DNA of 64,000 nucleotides from Pseudomonadota bacterium (lineage in GTDB: Bacteria; Desulfobacterota; Desulfarculia; Desulfarculales; Desulfarculaceae), in NCBI GenBank assembly GCA_018896025.1, contig JAHIND010000009.1, forward strand, positions 1 to 64,000. Reading direction: 5' to 3'. The notes below the pieces were generated by a model. The model saw only the letters and a program-made list of their open reading frames with translations, searched no databases and was not told the origin of the DNA. Positions 55,528 to 64,000 of this stretch are shown piece after piece. Every line of letters starts with the position of its first letter. Positions within the stretch are counted from its first letter, which is position 1. The translations under genes were made by a program, and so were the position numbers.

Positions 55528-57417
55528 TTAGTCCAGCAATTGGCGGGCGGCGGCGGCCACCGCCTCGGCGTCCACCCCGTAGATATGGCGCAGTTGGGCC
55601 TGGCTGCCGTGCTCCACAAAGGTGTTGTCCAGGGCAACCACCTTGACCTTGATCCCGTAGAGCCCCCGCTTGGCCAGCAGCTCCAGCACCGCCGAGCCGA
55701 AGCCGCCGTTGGCCTCGTTCTCCTCCACGGTGACCACCCGGCCGCAGGACTGGGCCAGGTCGCAGATCAGATCCTCGTCCAGGGGCTTGGCAAAGCGAGC
55801 GTTGACCACTGCCGCGTCCACCCCCTCCTGGGCCAGCGCCTGGGCCGCCTGCATGGCCGCGCCCACGCCCACTCCGATGCCGATGAGGACCACGTCCTTG
55901 CCCTGGCGGCGCAGCTCTCCCTTGCCCCAAGGCAGGGCGTGCAGCGGCTCGTCGTGGGGCACGCCCTGTCCCTTGCCCCGGGGATAGCGCAGGGCCACCG
56001 GGCCGTCGTGCTCCAGAGCGGTGAACAGCATGTGGCGAAGCTCGTTCTCATCCGCCGGGCTCATGAGCGACAGATTGGGTACGCAGCGCAGGAAGCTGAG
56101 GTCCAGCAGGCCCTGGTGGGTGGCTCCGTCCTCGCCCACGATGCCGCCCCTATCCATGGCCAGCACCACCGGCAGGTTGGTGAGGCACACGTCGTGCACG
56201 ATCTGGTCAAAGGCCCGCTGCATGAAGGTGGAGTAGATGGCGACCACGGGCTTAAAGCCCTGCACAGCCAAACCAGCGGCAAAGGTCACCGCGTGCTGCT
56301 CAGCTATGCCCACATCCACGAAACGCTCCGGGAACTCCTCGGCAAAGGGCGCCAGGCCGGTGCCCTCGGGCATGGCTGCGGTGATGGCCATGATCTCGGG
56401 GCGCTTGCGGGCCAGCTCCACCATGGTGTGCCCGAAGACCTCGGTGTAGCTCTGGGGCGGCGGCGGGGCGTCCGGGTCGCGGCGGGGCGGCCTGGCCCCC
56501 ACCCCGTGGTAATGGGAGGGGTTGGCCTCGGCCGGGGCGTATCCCCTGCCCTTGGTGGTGATCACATGCACCAACTGAGGGCCTTGCAAGGGCTTGACGT
56601 TCTTGAGGGTCTCGATGAGCCGCTCAATGTTGTGGCCCTCAATGGGCCCCACGTAGTTGAACTTGAAGGCCTCGAAGAGCATGCCCGGAGTGTAGAAGGC
56701 CTTGAAGGACTCCTCGGAGCGCCGTGCGATGTCCAGCAGCTCCTCACCCATGGAGCCCATGGCCTTGAGGCGGCGCTCCATGGCCTTACGGAAGGTCTGG
56801 TAGGCCTTGCCCGAAAGGGCCCGGGACATGAACTTGCTCAGCGCGCCCACGTTGGGGGCGATGGACATGCCGTTGTCGTTGAAGATGACGATGAGGTCTT
56901 CGTCCAGGCCGCCCGCCTGGTTCAGGCCCTCGAAGGCCATGCCTGCGGTCAGCGAGCCGTCGCCGATCACCGCCACCACCCTGCCCTTGCCCTTTTTCAG
57001 GCGCTCGCCCACGGCCAGGCCCAGGGCGGCGGAGATGCTGGTGGAGGAGTGGCCGGTGTCAAAGGCGTCGTAGGGGCTCTCGGCCCGCTTGGGGAAGCCG
57101 GACAGGCCGCCCAACTGGCGCAGGGTGCCGAACTGCTTGCGCCGCCCGGTCAAGAGCTTGTGGGCATAGGTCTGGTGGCCCACGTCCCACACGATCTTGT
57201 CCTGGGGCATGTCGAACACATAGTGCAGGGCCAGGGTCAGTTCCACCACCCCCAGGCTGGGGGCCAGGTGGCCGCCCACCTTTTCCACCGTGTCGATGAT
57301 GCGTTGGCGCAGCTCCGCGGCGAGGCTCTCCAGTTGGCGCAGGTTCAGGTACTGGAGGTCGGCCGGTGAGTTGATCTGATCCAGCAGAGGTACCGGCGGT
57401 TGTTTAGCGGGGCACAC
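55528..57417 (-). CDS. dxs: 1-deoxy-D-xylulose-5-phosphate synthase
   Basis: First enzyme of the MEP pathway of isoprenoid synthesis (629 residues), joining pyruvate and glyceraldehyde 3-phosphate with thiamine diphosphate. The TPP-binding GDGSLTAGMAFEGLNQAGGL with FNDNGMSIAPNVGALS, the pyrimidine-domain MDRGGIVGEDGATHQG and the C-terminal transketolase domain are complete. GTG start at 57417, 13 bp after ispA. It lies in the row xseA-M23-xseB-ispA-dxs-tlyA, a common proteobacterial arrangement. Confidence 0.96.
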   Translation of the reverse strand: MCPAKQPPVPLLDQINSPADLQYLNLRQLESLAAELRQRIIDTVEKVGGHLAPSLGVVELTLALHYVFDMPQDKIVWDVGHQTYAHKLLTGRRKQFGTLRQLGGLSGFPKRAESPYDAFDTGHSSTSISAALGLAVGERLKKGKGRVVAVIGDGSLTAGMAFEGLNQAGGLDEDLIVIFNDNGMSIAPNVGALSKFMSRALSGKAYQTFRKAMERRLKAMGSMGEELLDIARRSEESFKAFYTPGMLFEAFKFNYVGPIEGHNIERLIETLKNVKPLQGPQLVHVITTKGRGYAPAEANPSHYHGVGARPPRRDPDAPPPPQSYTEVFGHTMVELARKRPEIMAITAAMPEGTGLAPFAEEFPERFVDVGIAEQHAVTFAAGLAVQGFKPVVAIYSTFMQRAFDQIVHDVCLTNLPVVLAMDRGGIVGEDGATHQGLLDLSFLRCVPNLSLMSPADENELRHMLFTALEHDGPVALRYPRGKGQGVPHDEPLHALPWGKGELRRQGKDVVLIGIGVGVGAAMQAAQALAQEGVDAAVVNARFAKPLDEDLICDLAQSCGRVVTVEENEANGGFGSAVLELLAKRGLYGIKVKVVALDNTFVEHGSQAQLRHIYGVDAEAVAAAARQLLD

Positions 57418-57430
57418 TATCTCTATATCC

Positions 57431-58318
57431 TCAATGGGTGCGGGCCATGATGTAGCGGGCCAGTTCGGCCAGGGGGGCCGCCTGGGGGCCCAGGGATTCG
57501 GCGATTTCCGCGGCCTGGTCCACCAGATCCTGGCCCATGCTCCGGGCCTGGACCGGTCCCACCACCGCAGGATAGGTCATCTTGCCCCTGGCCTGGTCCG
57601 CGCCCACGGTCTTGCCCAGGGCGTCGAAGTCCCCTTCCAGGTCCAAAAGGTCGTCGGCGATCTGAAAGGCCAGGCCGATGCGCCGTCCATAGCGCACCAA
57701 CTGGCGCACCTGATCCGCGTCGCCCCCGGCCAGGATGGCCCCGGACTGCACCGAGGCGGTGATGAGCGCCCCGGTCTTCATGGCGTGCATATACTGCACC
57801 GTGGCCAGGTCGGGCCTCAGGTTTTCGCTGGCCAGGTCCACCGCCTGACCTCCCACCATGCCCAGATAGCCTGCGGCCCTCATCACCACCTGGGCGGCCT
57901 CCAGCACCCGGCTGGGGTCCAGCCCGGCGGTCTCGGCCGGGTCAGAGAGCAGCACCATGGCCTGGGTCAACAGGCCGTCCCCGGCCAACACGGCCATGCC
58001 CTCGCCGTAGACCATGTGGCTGGTGGGCACGCCCCGGCGGAACTCGTCGTCGTCCATGGCCGGGAGGTCGTCGTGGATCAGGGAGTAGGTGTGCACCATC
58101 TCCATGGCGCAGCCGCAGAACATAACCTGGGCCGGGTCGCCGCCCACTGCCTCGGCCCCGGCCAAACACAGGATGGGGCGCAGGCGCTTGCCTCCGGCGA
58201 AGATGCTGTAGCGCATGGCCTCCAGGATACGGCCGCCGTTTTCATCGGCGGGCAGCAGGCGCTCCAGGGCCGCGTCCACCATCTCCCGGCGGCTGCTCAG
58301 ATAGGCCTTGAGGTCCAA
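57431..58318 (-). CDS. ispA: Farnesyl diphosphate synthase-type prenyltransferase
   Basis: A 295-residue short-chain trans-prenyl transferase. Both Asp-rich motifs are present: IHDDLPAMDDDEFRRG (first, with the two-residue insertion usual in bacterial FPP synthases) and FQIADDLLDLEGD (second). It condenses IPP with DMAPP and GPP. TTG start at 58318 with GAGGAG upstream. Supplied by dxs next door; the product length (C15 or C20) is inferred from the motif type. Confidence 0.93.
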   Translation of the reverse strand: MDLKAYLSSRREMVDAALERLLPADENGGRILEAMRYSIFAGGKRLRPILCLAGAEAVGGDPAQVMFCGCAMEMVHTYSLIHDDLPAMDDDEFRRGVPTSHMVYGEGMAVLAGDGLLTQAMVLLSDPAETAGLDPSRVLEAAQVVMRAAGYLGMVGGQAVDLASENLRPDLATVQYMHAMKTGALITASVQSGAILAGGDADQVRQLVRYGRRIGLAFQIADDLLDLEGDFDALGKTVGADQARGKMTYPAVVGPVQARSMGQDLVDQAAEIAESLGPQAAPLAELARYIMARTH

Positions 58319-58321
58319 GCC

Positions 58322-58567
58322 CTACTCCTCTTCGTCCTGGTCAAAGGGGGCCTCCACCAGGGCGCCCTCGTTGTTCTTTAGCAGCAAGGCCACCTTTTTC
58401 TCGGCCTCGTCCAGGCGCAGGTTGCAGGCGGTGGCCAGCTTGACCCCTTCCTCGAACAGGGCCAGGGACTGCTCCAGCTCCAGGTCGTCGTCTTCCAGGC
58501 GCTCCACGATCTCTTCCAGGCGCTGCAAGGACTCCTCGAAGCCGGGCTCTTTCTTGGCTTTGGCCAT
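58322..58567 (-). CDS. xseB: Exodeoxyribonuclease VII small subunit
   Basis: An 81-residue helical protein with the XseB core FEESLQRLEEIVERLEDDDL and LEQSLALFEEGVKLATACN. It forms exonuclease VII with XseA, encoded one gene upstream. ATG 58567 (MAKAKKEPG) is chosen because a longer frame overlaps the peptidase gene. The acidic C-terminus (FDQDEEE) is short. Confidence 0.93.
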   Translation of the reverse strand: MAKAKKEPGFEESLQRLEEIVERLEDDDLELEQSLALFEEGVKLATACNLRLDEAEKKVALLLKNNEGALVEAPFDQDEEE

Positions 58568-58569
58568 GC

Positions 58570-59442
58570 TCACTCTCCCAAATGCTGGGCTAATACCTGG
58601 CTCAGGGCCACCCAATCCTGGGGGTCCACCCGCGCTCCGGCCAGTTTCACCCCGAAATCCAGATGGGGCCCGGTGACCCGGCCGGTTGCTCCTACTTTAC
58701 CTATAATCTCGCCCTTTTTCACCTTTTGCCCCGTTTTGACCAGGGCTTGCGACAGGTGCAAATAGCGGGTGATCACCCCCTGGCCGTGGTCGATTAGCAC
58801 GGTGTTGCCGCTGAAATAGGCGTCGATGACCAGGGCCACGGTGCCGTCGGCCGCCGCCGGGACCGGGGTGCCGGTGGAGCCGCGCAAGTCCACCCCGCCG
58901 TGGGGGCTGCGCTCCTTGCCGTTGACAAAGCTGCGCCGCCCGAACAGGCTTACCACCTTGCTGTCCAAAGGCAGCATGAAGGCGGTGTGCCACTGGCCCT
59001 CTGGGGTGAAGGAGCCGAAGACCTTCTGCATCTGCTCGCGGTCCCTTTTGTAGCGTTCCAGGGCCTCGGGACTGAGCTTCAGGTATTTGGGGTCCACGGT
59101 GAGCTTGCGGGCTCCCCGGTCGCGGCGAAAGAGCTTTATGCGCGCGGCGGCCACCTGCTTGCCGTCAGCCTTTACCCGCACCACCGTCTTGCCGGTCTTG
59201 TCTTGCAGGTCCGGGGCCACCGCCCCGTACCAGCAGCCGTCCTTACCCAGGGCCAGGGCGGTCTCCCGGCCGTTGAGCTCGGCGCGCACCACCTTGGGAT
59301 TGCCTTGCAAACACAGGCGCACCAGGGCGGGCTGGCCCAGGGCCAGGCTCTTGGGCTCCACCCGCAGGCTCGCCGCCCAGGCGGGCGCGGCCAAAATAAG
59401 CATCATCAGGGCGCAAAAACCGGCCAGCCAGAACCGCCTCAC
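58570..59442 (-). CDS. M23-family peptidase with altered zinc ligand
   Basis: A secreted protein of 290 residues: signal peptide, a beta-rich N-terminal domain, and an M23 (LytM) domain from about 175. HGGVDLRG carries the zinc His and Asp, and RYLHLSQ one catalytic His, but the usual HxH reads GPHLDFG: H260 is kept and the third ligand is D262. It could be a zinc enzyme with a changed site or an inactive activator of amidases like EnvC/NlpD. GTG start overlaps the xseA stop (GTGA). Confidence 0.88.
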   Translation of the reverse strand: MRRFWLAGFCALMMLILAAPAWAASLRVEPKSLALGQPALVRLCLQGNPKVVRAELNGRETALALGKDGCWYGAVAPDLQDKTGKTVVRVKADGKQVAAARIKLFRRDRGARKLTVDPKYLKLSPEALERYKRDREQMQKVFGSFTPEGQWHTAFMLPLDSKVVSLFGRRSFVNGKERSPHGGVDLRGSTGTPVPAAADGTVALVIDAYFSGNTVLIDHGQGVITRYLHLSQALVKTGQKVKKGEIIGKVGATGRVTGPHLDFGVKLAGARVDPQDWVALSQVLAQHLGE

Positions 59443-60785
59443 TGCTCTATCTCCTCCACCTTGGCCCGCAGACTTCCCTGGGCCAGACGCACGCTAATCT
59501 TTTGTCCCTTACCGGTCTCGTCCGCCCGGCGCAGCACCCGCCCCTGCTCGTCGCTGACCAGGGCGTAGCCCCGCCCCAAGACCGCCAGGGGGCTCAGGGC
59601 CCTGAGGCGCGATTCCAGGGCTCCCACCTTGGCGCGCCGCTTACCTATGCCCGAGGCCTCGGCCTGGGTCAGGCGGCGGGACAACTCCCGCTGCCGCCCC
59701 AGGGCCAGGGCCAAACGGCGCTCCGGGCGGGCGGTCAGGGCCCGCTCCCTCAGGCGGCCCACCTGGCGGGCCCGGCGGTGCAGGCCGCTTTCCAGGGCGT
59801 GGCCCGCCCGGGAGAGCAGATCGTCCACCCTGAGGCGCTTGTCGGCCAGGCGGCGGCGGGGATCGCCCAGGGCGCGGGCCAGGGACTCGGTTCTCTCCCG
59901 CCGGGCCTTTACCAGCCGAGATCCGGAGCGGCCCAAGCGCCCGGACAGGGCCCTAAGCCGCCTTATGAGATCGTCGCGGTTGGCCACCAAAAGCTCGGCC
60001 GCCGCCGAAGGGGTGGGCGCGCGCAGATCGGCCACCAGGTCGCTGATGCTCACGTCCACCTCATGGCCCACCGCCGAGACCACCGGTATGGGGCAGGCGG
60101 CGATGGCCCGGGCCAGGGCCTCATCGTTGAATGCCCACAGATCCTCGGGCGATCCGCCGCCCCGAGTGAGCACGATCACCTGGGGCCAGCCCCAGGCGGC
60201 CAGGTCATTGAGGGCCTGCACCATCTGGGGCGCAGCAGACTCGCCCTGCACCCGCACCGGGTACACGGCCACGGCCACGTTCTGGTCGCGGCGGTGCAAT
60301 ACGTTCAAGAAGTCGCGGATGGCCGCGCCTGTGGGGCTGGTGATCACCGCCACCCTGGCGGGCACCTCGGGCAACTCCTGTTTGCGCTCCGGGTCGAAGA
60401 GCCCCTCGGCCTCCAGCCGCTTGCGAAGCTGCTCAAAGGCCAGGGCCAGAGCCCCGGCCCCGCGCGGCTCCACCGCGTCCACCACCAGCTGCACCTCGCC
60501 CCGGGCCTGGTACACGCTCACCCGGCCTTGGCAAAGCACCTGCAAGCCATCTTCCAGAGCGAAGCGCAGCAGGGCGGACTGGCGCTTGAACAGCACCGCC
60601 TTCAGGGTGGCGTCGCGGTCTTTCAGGGCGAAATAGACGTGGCCGCTGGGCGGGGTGCGCAGGCCGCTGATCTCGCCTTCCACCCACACGAAGTCAAAGG
60701 TCTCCTCGGTCAGGCGCTTGAGGCGGCCCACCAATTCGCTGACCGTGAGGATTTCCCGCCGGGTGAAAAGCTCCAGGGGCTCCAA
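59439..60785 (-). CDS. xseA: Exodeoxyribonuclease VII large subunit
   Basis: Catalytic subunit (about 448 residues). An N-terminal OB fold (TFDFVWVEGEISGLRTPPSG) is followed by the nuclease domain (ARVAVITSPTGAAIRDFLNV, VIVLTRGGGSPEDLWAFNDE, IPVVSAVGHEVDVSISDLVA) and a long Arg-rich coiled coil that holds the XseB subunits. I suggest a TTG at 60785 (EPLELFTRREIL) with GGGAG upstream; an ATG at 60866 in frame adds a segment not seen in homologues. Confidence 0.92.
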   Translation of the reverse strand: MEPLELFTRREILTVSELVGRLKRLTEETFDFVWVEGEISGLRTPPSGHVYFALKDRDATLKAVLFKRQSALLRFALEDGLQVLCQGRVSVYQARGEVQLVVDAVEPRGAGALALAFEQLRKRLEAEGLFDPERKQELPEVPARVAVITSPTGAAIRDFLNVLHRRDQNVAVAVYPVRVQGESAAPQMVQALNDLAAWGWPQVIVLTRGGGSPEDLWAFNDEALARAIAACPIPVVSAVGHEVDVSISDLVADLRAPTPSAAAELLVANRDDLIRRLRALSGRLGRSGSRLVKARRERTESLARALGDPRRRLADKRLRVDDLLSRAGHALESGLHRRARQVGRLRERALTARPERRLALALGRQRELSRRLTQAEASGIGKRRAKVGALESRLRALSPLAVLGRGYALVSDEQGRVLRRADETGKGQKISVRLAQGSLRAKVEEIEQ

Positions 60786-60872
60786 AATCTTGCTCCCGTC
60801 AACCCGCCGCCCCCCAAGACGAGGGGCTGATGCATCAAAACTAACATACGCCCCAGGGGGCCACAAGGCGGC

Positions 60873-61844
60873 CTAGTCGCTGGAAGGCAGGGAATCCAGC
60901 CAGCGGCGCGCCTGCTTTACTTGCCCACAGTCGCCCGCCTCGCAATGGGGGTCCGCGTCCAGGCTGCCCTGGGGCCAGGGCCCTCCGGCCAGGGCCTGGT
61001 TCAAGTCGTTGGCGGTAAGCTCCATGGCCGAGGTCAGGCCGCGCTGGTCCTGGGGCGAGGGCCAACGTGCGGTGAGCACGCCGCGCACGTCCAGGTCCTG
61101 GTCCCGCCAGTCCAGCCAGGCCACGTAAAGAGGCCGGGCGCTGTGCCCCAAGGCCCAGCCCAGAGCGTTGCCAGCCCAATGGTCCGGGCGTTTGAGGCGT
61201 CCGGAGAGCCAAAACACGTAAGGCAGACGGCGCACCTCTTTCTGGTGAGCCTGCATGGCCTGCTCCAGCACCTCCCGGCCCACGGAGCGGCCATAGACCT
61301 TGGCCATGACCCGTTGCCACAGGGCCAGGCCCGGCTGCCAGTCCAGGGGCGCCAGCCACAGCCACTCGCCCTGGGGGCGCGCCAGCAGCCAGCAGTCCAG
61401 GCCCCACTCGAACTGCTTGTGGGCCAACATGGTCTGGGAGTAGGGCCCGCCGGTGAAGGCGTTTACCAGGTCGCGGTGGGTGCGGATGTCCAAAAGGGCG
61501 TGGGAGAGCCAGCCCAGGGCAAAGGCCCATTCGCCGGGATTTTGGGCCAAGGCCAGCATGCCCTGGGTCACCTGCCAGGGGTGGACCAGGTGCACCGCGA
61601 AGGCCAGGTTGCTCTCGGCGCCGGGATAGTAGCCCGCGTCGTGGGCGATGGCCCCGGCCAAGAACACCGGCCACAGCCTATCCCGTTGGGCCTGGGTGTG
61701 CCCCAGGCGGATGGACAGTGTGGGCCAAAGCTTTTGGCAAAAGGTGAAGTGGCTGAACGGCCCCACCGCCCCGACGGGAGCGGCCGGGGCCAGCAGGGCC
61801 AAGAGCAGCAGCAGGGCGGGAAGTCTACGCGCGATCCAAGACAA
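60873..61844 (-). CDS. Zinc-dependent phospholipase C-like protein
   Basis: A secreted, mostly helical protein of 323 residues. After a signal peptide (LPALLLLLALLAPAAPVGAV) it reads GPFSHFTFCQKLWP, then GAIAHDAGYYPGAESNLAFA with VHLVHPWQ and LGWLSHALLDIRTHRDLVN. These His and Asp groups match the Zn_dep_PLPC pattern. Substrate unknown. TTG start at 61844 overlaps the rlmD end by 20 bases, so they are likely one transcript. Confidence 0.8.
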   Translation of the reverse strand: MSWIARRLPALLLLLALLAPAAPVGAVGPFSHFTFCQKLWPTLSIRLGHTQAQRDRLWPVFLAGAIAHDAGYYPGAESNLAFAVHLVHPWQVTQGMLALAQNPGEWAFALGWLSHALLDIRTHRDLVNAFTGGPYSQTMLAHKQFEWGLDCWLLARPQGEWLWLAPLDWQPGLALWQRVMAKVYGRSVGREVLEQAMQAHQKEVRRLPYVFWLSGRLKRPDHWAGNALGWALGHSARPLYVAWLDWRDQDLDVRGVLTARWPSPQDQRGLTSAMELTANDLNQALAGGPWPQGSLDADPHCEAGDCGQVKQARRWLDSLPSSD

Positions 61845-63129
61845 GTACGGCCTCCGTGTGGCCGGTGTGGGGGAACATGTCCACCACGGCCAGGCTGTGC
61901 ATGCGATACCCAGCCGCCAGCAGCACCGCCGCGTCGCGGGCCAGGGCCGCCGGGTGGCAGGAGATGTAGATGATCCTCTTGGGGGCCAGGGACACCAGGG
62001 AGGCCATGACCTCCTTGGCTCCGGCGCGGGGCGGGTCCAAAAGGGCCAGGGCGAAGCCGCGCCCCTGGGAGGCCAGCCCGGCGGCGGTCCCGGCCACCTC
62101 GGAATGGCGCAGTTCGACGCTGCCGCTCAGGCCCTCCCGCTGGGCCAAGGCCTTGGCGCTGGCGTGGCTTTCGGGATCGCCCTCCACGGCCAGCACCGCG
62201 CGGCCCTGCTTGGCCAGCGGCAGGGTGAAGTTGCCCCCGCCCGAATAAAGCTCCAACACCCCTCCCTCCGGGGCCGAGGCCGCGGCGGAAAGCACCAGGC
62301 GGATAAGCTCCCGGTTGGCTCCGAAGTTGGCCTGCACGAACTCGTTGGGATAGGCGCTCAGAGTGAGGCCGTCCTCCTGCCAGTAGTCCACCCCGGTTTC
62401 GGGCAGGCGCTCCCATGGCTCCACCAGGCCGCCCTGCTCCAGGCGGGTGGCCGCGGCCCCGGCGCCCCGGCACAGGCGGCGCAGCTCGCCCCGCCAGCGG
62501 TTGGACAAGGGGCGGCCCCGGTCCAGCCCCATGGTCACCAGGGAGCGCTCTCCTCCCCCCAAAATCTCCACATAGGCTATGTGGTCGGTGTTCATCTCGG
62601 CCAGGCCCTGGGCCAGACCGGGCAGCAGGCGGTTCACCTCGGGCGCGGCCACGGGGCAGACCTTCACCGGCACCACCCGTTTGCTGGCCGCGGCCAAAAA
62701 GCCCAGGCCTTGATCGCCCACGGTGAGGCGCACCCGGTGCCGCCATTCCCAGACCTGGGGCGAAGGCACCGTGACCAAAGGCGGCAGGTCCCCCAGGCGC
62801 GACAGGGCCCGGCGCACCCAGGCCGCCTTGGCCTCCACCTGGGCCGAGTACTCCAGATGTTGCATCTGGCAGCCTCCGCACTCCCCGAACAGGGGGCACA
62901 CCGGCGTCACCCGCGCGGGGGAAGCCTCCTCCACCGCGAGCAACTCGGCCCGCCCAAAGTCGCGCTTGGCCTGGACCAGCTTGGCCCGCACCTTTTCGCC
63001 GGGCAGGGCTCCGGGCACGAAGACCACACGGCCCGAGGCTTCACGGGCCAGGCCGTCGCCGCCGGAGGCCAAGTCCTCGATGGTCAACTGCATTTCTTGG
63101 CCGGGTTGGGCAGGAGTTTCTAAGTCCAA
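61825..63129 (-). CDS. rlmD: 23S rRNA (uracil-5-)-methyltransferase
   Basis: A 434-residue RNA m5U methyltransferase of the RumA/TrmA family. It has an N-terminal TRAM domain (LTIEDLASGGDGLAREASGR), a Cys cluster for a 4Fe-4S centre (CPLFGECGGCQMQHLEY), the SAM motif GVLELYSGGGNFTLPLA, and the catalytic Cys in IIYISCHPAALARD. I call rlmD by the iron-sulfur cluster and length; trmA-type or rlmC-type specificity cannot be excluded. TTG start. Confidence 0.88.
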   Translation of the reverse strand: MDLETPAQPGQEMQLTIEDLASGGDGLAREASGRVVFVPGALPGEKVRAKLVQAKRDFGRAELLAVEEASPARVTPVCPLFGECGGCQMQHLEYSAQVEAKAAWVRRALSRLGDLPPLVTVPSPQVWEWRHRVRLTVGDQGLGFLAAASKRVVPVKVCPVAAPEVNRLLPGLAQGLAEMNTDHIAYVEILGGGERSLVTMGLDRGRPLSNRWRGELRRLCRGAGAAATRLEQGGLVEPWERLPETGVDYWQEDGLTLSAYPNEFVQANFGANRELIRLVLSAAASAPEGGVLELYSGGGNFTLPLAKQGRAVLAVEGDPESHASAKALAQREGLSGSVELRHSEVAGTAAGLASQGRGFALALLDPPRAGAKEVMASLVSLAPKRIIYISCHPAALARDAAVLLAAGYRMHSLAVVDMFPHTGHTEAVLVLDRA

Positions 63130-63216
63130 GCGGTTCTCCAGAGTATGGGTTCCATGGGGGTTTACATGCTATCTTACCGCATGAAATATTCTTACCCAGC
63201 CCCAGGGAGGTAAAGC

Positions 63217-63657
63217 GTGAGCCAAGAGGCGGTGGACAAACTCCGGAAGCGTTGCCAAGACGAGCCCTATCCCAAGCTTTTGGACATCGAGGTGCTGGAG
63301 ATTGAGCCCGGCCGGGCCCGCACGGCCATGACTTTTCGGCCGGACATGCAAAACATTTTCGGCAAGCTGCACGGCGGAGCCATCTTCTCCCTGCTGGACG
63401 AGGCCTTCCAACTGGCCTGCAACGCCCACGGCCAGGTGGCGGTGGCCCTGTCGCTGAACATCTATTATTTGGCTCCGCCGGACCAGGGGGCGCGCCTGTT
63501 CGCCGAGGCCAGGGAGGTCAACGCCACCCGCAAGACCGCCCTGTACGATGCCGAGGTGTGGCAGGAGGATGGCAAGAAGATCGCCACTGGCCAAGCCCAG
63601 GCCTACCGGGTGGGCCACCCCCTGCCCATCGATGAAAACGGCCAGCTCACCAGTTAA
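63217..63657 (+). CDS. PaaI-type hotdog thioesterase
   Basis: A 146-residue hotdog-fold protein. The core FGKLHGGAIFSLLDEAFQLA carries the HGG and the Asp/Glu used for thioester cleavage in PaaI-type enzymes. It probably hydrolyses an acyl-CoA; phenylacetate genes are not nearby, so the substrate is open. GTG start with GGGAGG upstream. Confidence 0.9.
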   Translation: MSQEAVDKLRKRCQDEPYPKLLDIEVLEIEPGRARTAMTFRPDMQNIFGKLHGGAIFSLLDEAFQLACNAHGQVAVALSLNIYYLAPPDQGARLFAEAREVNATRKTALYDAEVWQEDGKKIATGQAQAYRVGHPLPIDENGQLTS

Positions 63658-63693
63658 AGTAATTTATTAACTAATTAGCCTTACATACCGTTG

Positions 63694-64000
63694 TTATTTA
63701 CGCTTTAATACGGCATCAGCCAAGGCGGCCAAGGCCTCGCCCGCCGGTCGCCGGAAAAGCAGCGTGGCCTTGGGGTCCAGGTGGGTCAGGGTCTGGTTGA
63801 TGATTACCAGGTCATGACCCAGGCCCAGGGTGTAGCGGGGCAGTTCGGCCGCCGGGTTCACCGCCAGGCTGGAGCCCACCACCACCAGGGGTTGGGCTTC
63901 GCAGCACAGGTGCCGAGCCAGCTCCAAGTCACGCAGGTTCAGGTCCTGGCCAAAGGATATGGTGGCCGGTTTTAGCCTGCCCCCGCAGGAGGGGCAGGTC
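63694..64000 (-). CDS. cobB: Sir2-family NAD-dependent deacylase, 3' part
   Basis: C-terminal 102 codons of a sirtuin; the rest lies beyond the window edge. The visible end begins TCPSCGGRLKPATISFGQDL, the second CxxC of the zinc site, then VVVGSSLAVNPAAELPRY (NAD-binding GxS) and DLVIINQTLTHLDPKATLLF. It removes acyl groups from lysine side chains using NAD+. Symbol by family; incomplete here. Confidence 0.85.
   Translation of the reverse strand, partial: TCPSCGGRLKPATISFGQDLNLRDLELARHLCCEAQPLVVVGSSLAVNPAAELPRYTLGLGHDLVIINQTLTHLDPKATLLFRRPAGEALAALADAVLKRK

Noticed and set aside
55526..55930. Upstream extension of the tlyA frame
   Set aside because: It lies inside dxs in another frame and is Gly/Arg-rich nonsense; the true start is at 55525.
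55540..57369. 609-codon plus-strand frame opposite dxs
   Set aside because: Antisense shadow caused by high GC at third positions; His/Gly/Leu-rich with no recognisable fold.

Overview
The window looks like a chromosomal segment of a GC-rich, Gram-negative anaerobe of the Desulfobacterota (former Deltaproteobacteria), perhaps near the Desulfarculales. This is inference from gene content and order: the dxs-ispA-xseB-M23 peptidase-xseA run, sigma-54 regulators, a TAXI-type binding protein, and a sodium:solute symporter with a small accessory peptide. No rRNA, tRNA or CRISPR array was recognised.

Region 1 (about 1-7.8 kb, AT-richer) is one minus-strand operon: a TetR repressor, a HlyD adaptor, two separate ABC ATPases, two ABC-2 permeases, a TolC-like outer membrane protein and a small membrane protein. 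It resembles the enterobacterial cecR-ybhGFSR system. Two matching palindromes mark where the repressor probably acts. Region 2 (7.98-13.61 kb) is a nest of three insertion sequences: an IS21-type element inside the terminal repeat of an ISNCY/IS5-like element, which sits at the transposase stop codon of an ISL3-type element. Each level has matched terminal repeats and its own target duplication. Region 3 (13.6-22.1 kb) carries a Kef-type antiporter and a signalling cluster of three histidine kinases without a response regulator, plus hemerythrin and DUF488 proteins. Region 4 (22.2-28.56 kb) is accessory DNA: two ISL3 relics and a Mu-like early module (repressor, Ner-like regulator, MuA-like transposase, MuB-like ATPase, helper proteins) with no phage late genes, ending in a repeat-rich AT-rich stretch.

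Region 5 (28.56-64 kb) is GC-rich core. It has an unusual Nudix-like/cupin protein with a histone-like tail and a hairpin-rich leader, an omptin-like outer membrane protease, a diguanylate cyclase, an orphan TAXI receptor, and a MoxR-Tag-VWA operon. That operon is divergent from the symporter and its accessory peptide, and each promoter carries a copy of the same palindrome. Then come a membrane-anchored LysM-like protein, a class II deacetylase homologue, a 261-bp MITE-like element, gatC-gatA, an NtrC-type two-component pair, pgi, rarA, a patatin phospholipase, rpsU, a LysE exporter, an M18 aminopeptidase, tlyA, the isoprenoid and exonuclease VII genes, rlmD, a PaaI thioesterase and the end of a sirtuin gene.

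The features most worth follow-up are the three-level IS nest, the stand-alone Mu A/B module, the MITE-like element in front of gatC, the Nudix-like/cupin protein with its hairpin array, and the shared operator between the moxR operon and the symporter.
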